From Rhodococcoides fascians A25f (GTDB lineage: Bacteria; Actinomycetota; Actinomycetes; Mycobacteriales; Mycobacteriaceae): 64,000 bases of DNA. The notes under the pieces were generated by a model. That model did not search any database and was not told the DNA's origin. It worked only from the letters and a program-made list of their open reading frames with translations. Of the stretch, positions 26,670 through 34,509 are shown in pieces. The translations under genes and the position numbers were made by a program. The DNA is taken from assembly GCF_000760935.2 (NCBI RefSeq), contig NZ_CP049744.1, positions 3,751,501-3,815,500 on the forward strand, read 5' to 3'. Numbering within the stretch: the stretch's first letter is position 1; each line of letters starts with the position of its first letter.

Positions 26670-28108
26670 GCGGTCGTCGCGATATTGAGCGCTCGGAACC
26701 CGGCGCTGTTGATCACGTCGCCGCCGATACGCGTGTACAGAACGATTCCGCGTTGGCCGGTGGGTCGACCGTTCGGGCCGGTGAGGTTCTGAATGAACTC
26801 CACGGATGCGCCGATTCTGTTGACGCACAGGTAGTTCTTCCAGTCTCCGTAGATCAGGACCAGGTTGGCTGCGTCGGTCACGGCGGGGTTGAAACCCTCC
26901 AGGTTCGACAGTTCGTTGACGCTGCGGCTCAACAGTCGACCGTCGGCCAGCTCGGGGAATGTCTTGGACCCGTTGCCGGTCTCGAACTGGCGAAGGATGT
27001 TGATGATCGCCAGATTGGCCGCGAACTGTGCGCCCGCCTGGAAACGAGGCGGTAAGGCCTGCTGCAGCTTGTAGACATCACCGGGCGAAAGAGTCTCGGG
27101 AGCCGCGGGAGTCAGGACGTAGGGTGCGCCTGCTGCTGCCAGAGCCGTTGCAACACCGCGGGGCTGGCCGACTCCTGTGCCGGTCGTGAAGGCGGTGTTG
27201 GTGAGCTGATCGAGCCCGTCGGCCATGAGAATCTGCAACTGCCCCAACAGATCTGCCGAATCCTGTTCGACCTCCCACGAGAACGGGACGAACGCAGTGG
27301 CCTTGTGCACCGGAACGACCGGAGCGGCCAGAGTCGGGCTCGCGTCGGCCATCTCCTGCGCCTCGGGTGTCCACGATGCCTGCACTCCCGCAGAACTCAC
27401 GCCGCGCCAGGCCTGGCCGGTGACGGTCTCGTTCCGTGCGATCTTGCGAATCGGGTTGGTACTGCCGTCACTGGTCAGAACGACCGTGGGATCGAGACTG
27501 AGAGGCACCAGCGCCAGGCCTGCAGCGGAACTGCCCTCGTTCATCGCCCGCTGGACATTCTGCGCATTGCGGTAGGCCTCGGACTCTGCTGCGGTCCACT
27601 CCAGGTGCCCACGGGAAGGATCGGCCAGCATCTTGCCGAATGCACTGCGGTAAGCCGGGTCGCCTGCAGCTCGTGCCCAGCGGGTGGCCGTGGTGGAGTC
27701 TTCGCCACGCAACAGTGCTTCGACGCCGGTCGCTGCATCCTCGGAGAGGTGCTTCGCCTTGACGTCACTCTCCAGGTTGCGAAGTACTACGTCTCGATCG
27801 GTGGTGCCTCGGGTGCTGCGGCTCGGGGCGTCGTCGTGGGCACCCCGTTCGATGAGTCCGAGCATCTTGCTGCGCTTCTCGTGCTGGCTGTCCAGGTACT
27901 CGATGCCCTCGGTGAGTTCGGTAAAGCGGGCCTCGTCGTCAGGATCCAGCTCGTTCCGATCCTCGTTGGCTTCGACCAGATCGGCCAGTTCCTCGCGCAG
28001 CTCTTCGCGGCGTTCGTCGGCCTCGGTGACGGTCAAGCCCCGGAGTTCCAACGTGTCTACTGCGGTGCCGGTGTCGGCCGCTGTGGTGGTCTTCCTACGT
28101 CGTGTCAT
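26666..28108 (-). CDS. HK97-family major capsid protein
   Basis: A 480-residue capsid protein. The ATG at 28108 has AAGGA upstream and lies 3 nt after the protease stop. Residues 1-120 form the charged coiled-coil delta/scaffold domain (TVTEADERREELREELADLV and later DSQHEKRSKMLGLI) that the protease removes. From about 160 the HK97 shell domain follows, with GLALVPLSLDPTVV, RKIARNETVTG, VPFSWEVEQDSADLLGQL and GTGVGQPRGVATAL. Equivalent to phiRv1 Rv1576c in length and position. Confidence 0.92.
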   Translation of the reverse strand: MTRRRKTTTAADTGTAVDTLELRGLTVTEADERREELREELADLVEANEDRNELDPDDEARFTELTEGIEYLDSQHEKRSKMLGLIERGAHDDAPSRSTRGTTDRDVVLRNLESDVKAKHLSEDAATGVEALLRGEDSTTATRWARAAGDPAYRSAFGKMLADPSRGHLEWTAAESEAYRNAQNVQRAMNEGSSAAGLALVPLSLDPTVVLTSDGSTNPIRKIARNETVTGQAWRGVSSAGVQASWTPEAQEMADASPTLAAPVVPVHKATAFVPFSWEVEQDSADLLGQLQILMADGLDQLTNTAFTTGTGVGQPRGVATALAAAGAPYVLTPAAPETLSPGDVYKLQQALPPRFQAGAQFAANLAIINILRQFETGNGSKTFPELADGRLLSRSVNELSNLEGFNPAVTDAANLVLIYGDWKNYLCVNRIGASVEFIQNLTGPNGRPTGQRGIVLYTRIGGDVINSAGFRALNIATTA

Positions 28109-28110
28109 GT

Positions 28111-28743
28111 CTATGTCCTTCTCGTGTTGATCAGTGCTAGTTGCCTTTTGGCGGCATTGGTGGTGATGCTGTGCGGTGCAGCGGATCGGACGCCTACGCT
28201 CGTGGTCTTGTACGCGGGAGACACCACGGGACCGGCCTCGGAAACTTCCATCGCGGTGATGGTTCGCCGGATCGGATCGCCGGACGACTGCCACAGCAGT
28301 TGCTCGACTTCCTGCCGGGTGAGGTGTCGGCCCTTGGAGTTCGTCCAGGTGTCGCGCAGGACGCGCATCGAGATCGACATTCCGGTGATGCCGCCGCCTG
28401 CGATTGCCTGGCGCACAGGTAGAACGAGGTCGTTGTCGAATAGACGGCCCCGTACGAACAGGCCGTGCGCGTCGGGCCGAACCTCGGTGTATGCGCCGAT
28501 GGGAACCGAGCCGACTCGGGCGTCTCGTCCGTGTTGGAACTGCATCGTCGGCAGTGGTGCGTTGGCGGGATACGCGGACTTGGCGATCCGCTCGATGAAC
28601 CGACCCTCGTATGAGTTGATGGTCGTATCGGTCCCGAAAACCGTGGCGTAGCCCTCGATATTGAGGCCATCGTCGTCGTCCTCGGCACCGCGCATCTCGA
28701 ACGGTACGTCCAGTGTCCGCGTGAGTGATGGCTGTCTGGCCAT
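28111..28743 (-). CDS. HK97-family prohead protease
   Basis: A 210-residue serine protease that matures the capsid. Recognisable are IEGYATVFGTDTTI, the His-containing LPTMQFQHGRDARVGSVPIG and the Ser-containing TGMSISMRVL. It directly precedes the capsid gene in the operon, as in HK97 phages and phiRv1 (Rv1577c). The 180 nt upstream of it hold a 34-codon open frame (stop near 28757) too short to support, and a 10-bp inverted repeat, GGCACCGAAC with GTTCGGTGCC. Confidence 0.9.
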   Translation of the reverse strand: MARQPSLTRTLDVPFEMRGAEDDDDGLNIEGYATVFGTDTTINSYEGRFIERIAKSAYPANAPLPTMQFQHGRDARVGSVPIGAYTEVRPDAHGLFVRGRLFDNDLVLPVRQAIAGGGITGMSISMRVLRDTWTNSKGRHLTRQEVEQLLWQSSGDPIRRTITAMEVSEAGPVVSPAYKTTSVGVRSAAPHSITTNAAKRQLALINTRRT

Positions 28744-28924
28744 GGTTGTCTCACTTCAGGATTGGATGAGAATGTGCACACAGGTCGGAGTGACCCGGCA
28801 CCGAACGAATGAGCCTGCATCTTCCGTTACCTGCCAGACGGCCCGTAGGGCGCACATCTCGGTCGGACGATGTTCTCTGTTCGGTGCCGAGCCTACCCCG
28901 TTGTACCAACCGTTGCACCCGTGG

Positions 28925-29176
28925 TTATTCGGCGGTGGTGTGCCGTTCCAACGTCGGTAGCAACTGGTCTTCGTCGTCGGCCAGCCACCACCGCGGTACG
29001 GCCACGATGACGCGATCCTCGGCCCTGACTTCGACGAACTCGGGAGTGATGTACGGCTGCAGCATCGGCAGGGCTGCACGCTCGGTCTGGTCCATCTTCG
29101 ACAACACGTAGTCCAGGCAGGCACCGAGCTTGATGGCCACGATCTCCTCGTGCACGAGCGATTCGGGCGTACTCAC
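28925..29176 (-). CDS. Hypothetical satellite protein
   Basis: An 83-residue acidic protein starting at GTG 29176, which overlaps the preceding gene's stop (GTGA). Sequence: a helix (PESLVHEEIVAIKLGACLDYV), then YITPEFVEVRAEDRVIVAVP and RWWLADDEDQLLPTLE. Unrecognised. Its place between the Zn-ribbon gene and the protease matches the short genes Rv1578c/Rv1579c of phiRv1. Confidence 0.55.
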   Translation of the reverse strand: MSTPESLVHEEIVAIKLGACLDYVLSKMDQTERAALPMLQPYITPEFVEVRAEDRVIVAVPRWWLADDEDQLLPTLERHTTAE

Positions 29177-29388
29177 CTTGCCTCCTCGGCCACCGGCAAC
29201 GATTGACCGCACGAGGTGCAGAACTTCGTCGGCGTGTTGCCCGCCTGGCATTGACCGCCGCCGCACACGAGCTGTCTACCGGTGGCGGTGTCGAGGTACT
29301 TCACGTCCATGCCCTTGACGATCGGGCGGCTGCAGCGGCCACACTGGCCGGAAGAGAACTTGGCCTTGAAGGTGCGAGCGCCGGTCAT
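29173..29388 (-). CDS. Small zinc-ribbon protein
   Basis: A 71-residue protein with paired cysteines CGRC near residue 16, a CGGGQC segment near residue 42 and a C-terminal CTSC, consistent with one or two Zn sites. It overlaps both neighbours by 4 nt. Likely a nucleic-acid or protein binding accessory of the satellite; role unknown. Confidence 0.6.
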   Translation of the reverse strand: MTGARTFKAKFSSGQCGRCSRPIVKGMDVKYLDTATGRQLVCGGGQCQAGNTPTKFCTSCGQSLPVAEEAR

Positions 29389-29615
29389 GCCCGTACCCCC
29401 AACGCGTCGAGGCCCTTGGCTGTCAGGGTGTGCGTCCGGTCGGTGGTCTGGGTCGCTTCCTCGTGCGACTGCAGGACGTTGAGGATGCCGCGTACGGCTG
29501 TCGCGGAGTATCCGAGTACGGCGGCGATGTTGTCGAGGTGGATGCCCGGTGTCGATGCGACGACGCGGAGTACGGCCATCTCTCGTGGTGTGCGATGTCG
29601 TTCGGTGGTGGTCAT
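29385..29615 (-). CDS. Winged-helix/HTH regulator of the satellite
   Basis: A 76-residue protein. ATG 29615 is chosen because AAGGAG precedes it; an in-frame ATG 9 codons earlier lacks support. Helix-turn-helix pattern: EMAVLRVVASTPGIHLDNIA, then AVLGYSATAVRGILNVL, then a wing-like TDRTHTLTAKGLDAL. It is probably a transcriptional regulator acting at the repeat-rich region just upstream (29643-29825), by inference. Confidence 0.65.
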   Translation of the reverse strand: MTTTERHRTPREMAVLRVVASTPGIHLDNIAAVLGYSATAVRGILNVLQSHEEATQTTDRTHTLTAKGLDALGVRA

Positions 29616-29667
29616 GCTGTGCTCCTTCGGGAAGGTGAACACCTTCGGAAGATGTCCATGTGTCTGG

Positions 29668-29780
29668 GGGCGTGATTGTTCGTGTCTTCGCAGGTCAGGG
29701 CGTGATTGTTCGATTGCGGGAGAAGGTGTACATGTTCGCCTTCGATCGGAGTAGAAGAAATACGCCCTGACCTGCGAAGA
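29668..29780. repeat. Nested direct and inverted repeats between HTH and primase genes
   Basis: A 15-bp direct repeat, GGGCGTGATTGTTCG, occurs at 29668-29682 and 29698-29712 (30-bp period). A perfect 19-bp inverted repeat has arms at 29685-29703 and 29762-29780 (ACGCCCTGACCTGCGAAGA on the right). This may be an operator array, replication origin or large hairpin. Confidence 0.7.
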
Positions 29781-29825
29781 AGAGAAGAAGAACGTTGTAA
29801 GTCCTTGGGTACTGATGCGCTTGAT

Positions 29826-31793
29826 CTAGTCCGCGGGCAGCACCCACAGCCACGGGCCGTTGTCGATTCCCGGTGCCTTCTTCGACACCACGGCCAGGTT
29901 CGCCTTGGCCCTGTTGAGCGCTCGGGTGGAATACAACTCGGCTCGTGCTGCGGCCTGTACGACCTTCGCTTCGGCGCTTCCGTTGCCGGTCGTCAGGAAT
30001 TCGCGCAACCACTTGGTGCAGTCTCTGGACTCGCCCTGATCGCTGTCGATGTCGTGAGCCGCTTGGAACTGTTGTGCTGCGGACGAATCGGACTGGCCGA
30101 CGAACCGCACAGCCACAGTCTCGATGTCGTCGTGCACGACGCCGAACGTCTGGAACCGTGACGCCACACCCACACGAGCACCGTTGGACTTGTCGGTGCC
30201 CACGGTCAGTACGTCCTCGGTGTCGGCCTCGCGCTGTGCCAGCAGCGTCGACCGTGCCGCTTTACGCAGTTCGCCCGTGGACCCGTACGCATCTCGCGTC
30301 GAGCCCGTCGACAGCCGGTTCGTGTGAGTTACCAGCAGCATCGACGTGTCCGAGCTGGCGCACCATTCCTTGAGCGGGTGCAGCGCGCGCCGTGCTTGCT
30401 GGCTGTCCTTCACGCTGAGGTTCGCGGGCAACGTATCCGACCATGCATCCACGATCACGAGGTCCGCGTCCTCGGGTATCCGGTCCAGGTTGGTCGGCAG
30501 TGTCGGTGATCCTTCGCCGTCGGCGTCCTCACTGACGACACGAACCCGATTCAGGTCCGCGCCTGCAGCGATGAGCCTCGGCAGAACGTCTGTCGCCCAC
30601 GGGTCCTCGGTGATGATCAGGACCACTTCCCGCGGCGTCGTCCCGGTGATCCCGAACTCGGGTGCAGGGGTGCCGGTGGTCAACTTCGCCACCAACCACA
30701 CCCACCAGGCCGACTTACCGATCCCCTCGGCACCGACCAGCAGAGTCAACTGGCCCTTGGGGATTCGCCCCTCGGCCAACCACTCCTTACGCCGAGCTGC
30801 CACCATCTCGGACGCGCGTCGTGCTCGGGGTCCTGCAGGCGCAACAGGATTGACGGCATCGTCGGATCGGATATCACCGATCATCTCGTCCATGGCCGAT
30901 ACAGCGGCAACCGTGTAGTGCTCTGCCGATGGTGTCTGTCCGACTTTGACCTGTGCGCCGTGGACCATACGGTCGAACTCGGTGGCAGCGTCGGAGCGAT
31001 CCGAACCGATCGCCAGGACGTACGCAGCTCGCAACTGCACCAACGCGTCCGTAGTGCCAGGGTGTCCACGCTCTGCCAACCGAACCACCCGGTTGATGTG
31101 CTCGAGCATCGTGTCGTGGCGTGAGCCTGATTCACCTTGTGCGGCCTCAAGCGCGTCGGCCAGTGCTCGTGCTACCTCGGCGTCGGCAGATCCGTCCGTG
31201 AGCCGTACAGGACCGGCATCGGGTGCCGTGATCGCCGCGGGAGCAGCGCCCAGACCATCGAGGTGATCGACCCACGACGGCGGCAGCATCGGCAACGATC
31301 CGACAGCCGGGGAGTCGACTTCGGTGCCCTCGGAGTCCAGCCATCGGTACGGGTTGCCCTCGGGATGCAGCGACGGCGGTGCCACGGCATACCGGTGCCC
31401 GCGGCGAACGATGTCGATCCCCTTGCCCAGACCACTCGGCAGCAACGTCCCAACAGGAATGCGATAGAACGAGATACCCGACCCGTCGGTGCGCGCGGTG
31501 GTCCTCGGTGTCGACGTCAGCGGCCCCAGATTCTCGACAAGCGCAGCAAGAGTGGTCAGCCCGTCGTGATAGGCGTCGATGTCGATCCCGACCACGTTCT
31601 CGGGCATCCGTAGACCGATGTTGTCGCCGTCGTGGCCACCCTCGATCCAGGCTTGGATATCCGCGCCCGATGCGTCGATACCGTCATTGCCCGTGTAGCC
31701 GGTGATCGTGATGCGCTTGCTGCCGTGCGGGATCGGGACGACGTTCCAGCCTGCGGACTTGTACTCGTGGGCAGTGTCGCCGAAACCGCTCAT
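29826..31793 (-). CDS. Bifunctional PrimPol primase-helicase of the satellite
   Basis: A 655-residue replication protein. ATG 31793 overlaps the stop of the small Zn gene (ATGA). Residues 1-220 are an archaeo-eukaryotic PrimPol domain with AHEYKSAGWNVVPIPHGSKR, the metal-site VGIDIDAYHDG and DIVRRGHRYAVAPPSLHPEG. A middle helical region follows. Residues about 350-560 form a RecA-like AAA domain with Walker A LLVGAEGIGKSAW and Walker B LVIVDAWSD, then a VTHTNR sensor. The C-terminus looks like a winged helix. Counterpart of Rv1582c/Rv1583c in phiRv1. It probably replicates the excised element. Confidence 0.85.
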   Translation of the reverse strand: MSGFGDTAHEYKSAGWNVVPIPHGSKRITITGYTGNDGIDASGADIQAWIEGGHDGDNIGLRMPENVVGIDIDAYHDGLTTLAALVENLGPLTSTPRTTARTDGSGISFYRIPVGTLLPSGLGKGIDIVRRGHRYAVAPPSLHPEGNPYRWLDSEGTEVDSPAVGSLPMLPPSWVDHLDGLGAAPAAITAPDAGPVRLTDGSADAEVARALADALEAAQGESGSRHDTMLEHINRVVRLAERGHPGTTDALVQLRAAYVLAIGSDRSDAATEFDRMVHGAQVKVGQTPSAEHYTVAAVSAMDEMIGDIRSDDAVNPVAPAGPRARRASEMVAARRKEWLAEGRIPKGQLTLLVGAEGIGKSAWWVWLVAKLTTGTPAPEFGITGTTPREVVLIITEDPWATDVLPRLIAAGADLNRVRVVSEDADGEGSPTLPTNLDRIPEDADLVIVDAWSDTLPANLSVKDSQQARRALHPLKEWCASSDTSMLLVTHTNRLSTGSTRDAYGSTGELRKAARSTLLAQREADTEDVLTVGTDKSNGARVGVASRFQTFGVVHDDIETVAVRFVGQSDSSAAQQFQAAHDIDSDQGESRDCTKWLREFLTTGNGSAEAKVVQAAARAELYSTRALNRAKANLAVVSKKAPGIDNGPWLWVLPAD

Positions 31794-31936
31794 GCCGAAC
31801 CGCCTTGGATGCAGTGCGGACAGGTGAGCTTGCCGTCGAGGTGGGTCCAGTCGGACAGGGGCTCGTGGCGTGGCTGCCGGTGGCACAGGTGGCAGTGAGC
31901 GGTAGGTCGATCGGTCCAGCGCTGGCCGGACACCAT
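31790..31936 (-). CDS. 48-residue zinc-finger protein
   Basis: A short open frame between the Xis-like gene and the primase. Its stop overlaps the primase ATG by 4 nt. Sequence begins MVSGQRWTDRPTAHCHLCHR and ends with HLDGKLTCPHCIQGG; the CHLC and CPHC pairs form a probable Zn site. Tight coupling and paired Cys motifs make it a credible gene despite its size. Role unknown. Confidence 0.55.
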   Translation of the reverse strand: MVSGQRWTDRPTAHCHLCHRQPRHEPLSDWTHLDGKLTCPHCIQGGSA

Positions 31937-31947
31937 GCCTGCCGACT

Positions 31948-32130
31948 TCACAGTGCACCGGCATCAACGAACGCTTCGAGGTCACTGCGCTTGACGCGGA
32001 TCGGCGAAGTCTTGCCACCACCGAGCTTGGACGCTTTGAGTTGTCCTGCAGCGATATACGCGCGAACGGTAGTAGTGCCCAGTCCTAGCTCGTCGGCGAC
32101 TTGAGAGATTGACAGGTAGTTGTTGGACAT
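31948..32130 (-). CDS. Excisionase-type MerR-like HTH protein
   Basis: A 60-residue DNA-binding protein starting at the ATG preceded by GGAAGG. It has the excisionase/MerR winged-helix pattern: YLSISQVADELGLGTTTVRA, then YIAAGQLKASKLGG, then PIRVKRSDLEAFVDAG. It sits just downstream (in operon sense) of the integrase region, like the phiRv1 Xis (Rv1584c), which makes recombination directionality its likely job. Confidence 0.75.
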   Translation of the reverse strand: MSNNYLSISQVADELGLGTTTVRAYIAAGQLKASKLGGGKTSPIRVKRSDLEAFVDAGAL

Positions 32131-32277
32131 CGGATTGCCTTCCAGCACACGAACTTACGGTGTGTGGTTGGCATCCGGCCTTAGCGACGGTCAGCCCCGT
32201 CGAGGTCGCGCCCACAGTCGTGCCTGGCAGTCCTGGGTGTCGAGCGTCGGAGCGATGCGAGCTGACTTCGCTTCTCC

Positions 32278-32296
32278 GATAAGACCAGTCTTTATC
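32278..32296. promoter_or_regulatory. Palindrome in the xis upstream region
   Basis: GATAAGAC and GTCTTTATC form a near-perfect dyad inside the 276-nt gap between the integrase stop and the xis start. It is a candidate operator; the rest of the gap shows no gene. Confidence 0.3.
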
Positions 32297-32406
32297 AGGT
32301 TGTGTCGGGTTGCAAGGCTCGGACCGAAATACCGCCCTGAGCAGGTACAATAAGGGCCACGGGTTGCCTTCCCGACGATTCTGGCGATGCCCTCGGTGTG
32401 CTGACA

Positions 32407-33900
32407 CTAGCCGGGGGCATCGTCGTCGCCCAAGGGTCCGTAGTGCTCGAAACCTTCGGGCTGTGTGCGGAGATTCTTGTGCATGGTGATCTGAATCCGG
32501 TCAGGGTCGAACGTGCGCCCCTCGGCAGGCAGCATCACTATGTCCGCGGCCGAACGAATGAACTCACGTTGCTCGTCCAGGGTCCACGAGGCCCATAGAT
32601 CCTCGGCAGGGGTATTCAGGATGCGAGCGGCCGGATCGGACACACGAGCGGCACTCTCGGCGGCATCGGTGGCCGTTTTGATCTGCGGCAACAACCGGGC
32701 CTCGATCCTCGCAAGCGCTGTCGCTGAAACCTTGCCCTCGGCCACCTGGTCATAAACGGCGTCGAGACGTTGCTGTAGCTCACGCGCCTCGGTCAGGTGC
32801 TCCCCCACCGCTTGTACCGCGGGATCGATTGGTTGGTCGTCATCGTCGTGTTCTGCTGTGACGAAAACCAATTCGATCCGGTAATGCTCGATCGCCTGCA
32901 GGATTCGTTGCACGACAACGGCGTCCACCTTCGACAACTCGCGTGCCATATGCGACGGTCGACCTGAGCACTTGTAGATCGGCCGGCCGTGGTTTGCGCT
33001 CTTGTACAACGGGATTCCGCATACTCCGCACTTCGCGATGCCCGACAGTAGGTAGCGCGGTGGTGTGCCACGCGGGATATGCGCGGTCCTCACCGGATCG
33101 GTCAGTACGGCCTTGAGCCGAACGTGCTCGTCCTCGGTCAGGATCGGTTCCCAGTTCCCCTGCGTCAGCGAGCCCTTGTGCACTCGGAAACCGGCGTACG
33201 CGGGGTTCATCACCATGTTGCGGATCGTGTACCCGTGCCATCGCTCGGACCCGTTCGCGGTCAGCAGTCCCCTGCTCTGGAAGTCGAGCCCGATGCTGCG
33301 CAGCGATTCACCGGTCAGCACTCGCTCGGCCGCTTCTTTGACGATCGGTGCCGTCACCTCGTCGGGCACCCGTCGGACGATCTTCCCGGTATCGGGGTCA
33401 CGAACACCGCGGTAGCCGTAGATGGTTCGGCCGTGCCACTTGCCGTCGGCCGCGTTCGCGCTGAGCGCTCTCAGTACGCGCTTGCGGGTCTGGGCCGACT
33501 CCTTCTTCGACACGGCGTGGTTGATGTCGAGATTGAAGGCGTCGTCGGGGTCGTCGGCGTTGTACGTTCGGCCCGCGTAGTGCCACGGTATTTCCAACTG
33601 CTTGCAGAATGCGGCCAGCGCCGTCCGGTCCTCATCGTTGCGCGCCAGCCGCGACAGTTCCCACACGACGAGCACGTCACCGCGTCGGAGCACTTGGAAC
33701 AACCGACGGAAACCGGGCCGCTCACCCGGCGACCACTCGGACGCGCCTCGCTCGCGATCTTCGACCTCCTCGCCGACGGGCCACCCCTGGCGTGCACACT
33801 CGGCCCTGCAGTCGGTCAGTTGCTCGTCCACCGACTTCGATGTGCCGTCCCTACCTGCCTTGGACACCCTGGCGTAGATCACGGCGCGTGAGATGGTCAT
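32407..33900 (-). CDS. Large serine recombinase (site-specific integrase)
   Basis: A 497-residue integrase. The catalytic domain (about 1-155) begins IYARVSKAGRDG with nucleophile Ser13, and has the ELSRLARN motif and further conserved Arg. A recombinase domain follows (YGYRGVRDPDTGKIVRRVPD, then HGYTIRNMVMNPAYAGF). A zinc ribbon (AKCGVCGIPLYK...YKCSG, near residue 290-310) and a coiled coil (about 360-425) complete the large-serine-integrase layout. It lies 28 nt from the right att core and would catalyse attP x attB integration into the zinc-finger gene. Similar to phiRv1 Rv1586c. Confidence 0.95.
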   Translation of the reverse strand: MTISRAVIYARVSKAGRDGTSKSVDEQLTDCRAECARQGWPVGEEVEDRERGASEWSPGERPGFRRLFQVLRRGDVLVVWELSRLARNDEDRTALAAFCKQLEIPWHYAGRTYNADDPDDAFNLDINHAVSKKESAQTRKRVLRALSANAADGKWHGRTIYGYRGVRDPDTGKIVRRVPDEVTAPIVKEAAERVLTGESLRSIGLDFQSRGLLTANGSERWHGYTIRNMVMNPAYAGFRVHKGSLTQGNWEPILTEDEHVRLKAVLTDPVRTAHIPRGTPPRYLLSGIAKCGVCGIPLYKSANHGRPIYKCSGRPSHMARELSKVDAVVVQRILQAIEHYRIELVFVTAEHDDDDQPIDPAVQAVGEHLTEARELQQRLDAVYDQVAEGKVSATALARIEARLLPQIKTATDAAESAARVSDPAARILNTPAEDLWASWTLDEQREFIRSAADIVMLPAEGRTFDPDRIQITMHKNLRTQPEGFEHYGPLGDDDAPG

Positions 33901-33915
33901 CTGACCAGCGTATAC

Positions 33916-34044
33916 CTAAAGCGTAACGTCGTCGGTGGTCCACCGCGATCCTTCGATCACCGACGCCAGTTCGTCTCGCAGGGACTCGAGTCGATGCTCG
34001 GCACGAGACCGCTCGACCGCGAGTGCTGCTCCGAAATCCGTCAC
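33916..34044 (-). pseudogene. DksA/TraR-type zinc-finger gene, N-terminal half
   Basis: A 42-codon fragment from GTG 34044: TDFGAALAVERSRAEHRLES, then LRDELASVIEGSRWTTDD, after which element DNA adds VTL and a stop. Its helical content and final TTDD match the segment that precedes DEHDPEG in actinobacterial TraR/DksA-like proteins. Joined at the 8-bp core with the half at 23998-24231, it gives a continuous 113-residue protein with a C4 zinc finger. The host promoter probably drives this half. Confidence 0.85.
33929..33936. other. Right att junction core
   Basis: Second copy of TCGTCGGT, with element sequence (CCTAAAGCGTAACG) on its left and the host gene half on its right. Confidence 0.8.
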
Positions 34045-34092
34045 CACACCAGTAGACCCCCGAGGTGGGCTCGGATGCCGAGAAACGGCATC

Positions 34093-34121
34093 TGCCCCGA
34101 CCGAATTTCTCGGTCGGGGCA
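34093..34121. terminator. Perfect 12-bp hairpin after the ESX-4 WXG100 gene
   Basis: TGCCCCGACCGA, loop ATTTC, TCGGTCGGGGCA. It lies 40 nt beyond the minus-strand WXG100 stop and just upstream of the zinc-finger gene start, and is a likely terminator for the ESX unit. Confidence 0.65.
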
Positions 34122-34161
34122 AATCCCTTTCGTCGTGCGTCTCTCCCTCGAGCCGAGAGAG

Positions 34162-34443
34162 TCAGCGAGCCATTCGCGCCTTGTTGGCCATCTCGACGCC
34201 GTGCATGGTCTCGCCACCGGTGCGGGCAGCCGCGACGAGGCTCGACAGAATGAGATTGAGCTCGTCGGATGCGGAATTCCACTGGCGCTGAAGCTCGTAG
34301 TAGGACGTCATCGCGTCGCCCTCCCACGATTCGTAGAGCCGCTTCGCAGTACTGTCCACGTCCCCGAGGAGGTCCTTGGTCACGTTCGCCTGCTTGTTCA
34401 TCGCCTCGGTCAACGCCGCGATCTGCGCGAAGTCGTATTTCAT
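34162..34443 (-). CDS. esxT: WXG100 protein of the ESX-4 locus (EsxT-like)
   Basis: A 93-residue WXG100 protein secreted by type VII systems as a heterodimer. It has two helices around the W-E-G turn (KRLYESWEGDAMTSYYELQ) and no signal peptide. In M. tuberculosis, Rv3444c (esxT) is the last gene of the ESX-4 cluster after rplM; here the satellite intervenes. ATG has GGAGAC upstream. The gene symbol follows synteny; heterodimer partner is the next gene upstream. Confidence 0.8.
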   Translation of the reverse strand: MKYDFAQIAALTEAMNKQANVTKDLLGDVDSTAKRLYESWEGDAMTSYYELQRQWNSASDELNLILSSLVAAARTGGETMHGVEMANKARMAR

Positions 34444-34509
34444 GTCGAATCAGTCTCCTTGGTCGAGCTCGGTCGTGTGGTTTGTCTCGTGGTCACCGGA
34501 TACGAGGGG

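Larger units (their letters stand above)
24224..33936. mobile_element. phiRv1-like integrated phage satellite (9.7 kb)
   Basis: The element runs between two copies of an 8-bp core. Gene order from the right end, all minus strand, is serine integrase, Xis-like HTH, small Zn protein, PrimPol-helicase, HTH, Zn-ribbon, small hypothetical, HK97 protease, capsid, small protein. This matches M. tuberculosis phiRv1 (Rv1586c back to Rv1573), a satellite of about 9-10 kb. The left 1.9 kb carries variable cargo. No terminase, portal or tail genes are visible, so it is not an autonomous phage. The host gene halves at both ends define the boundaries. Confidence 0.9.

Noticed and set aside
28756..29124. 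122-codon minus-strand frame over the gene at 28925
   Set aside because: It overlaps a better-supported gene in another frame; only its last 34 codons are free and they lack support.
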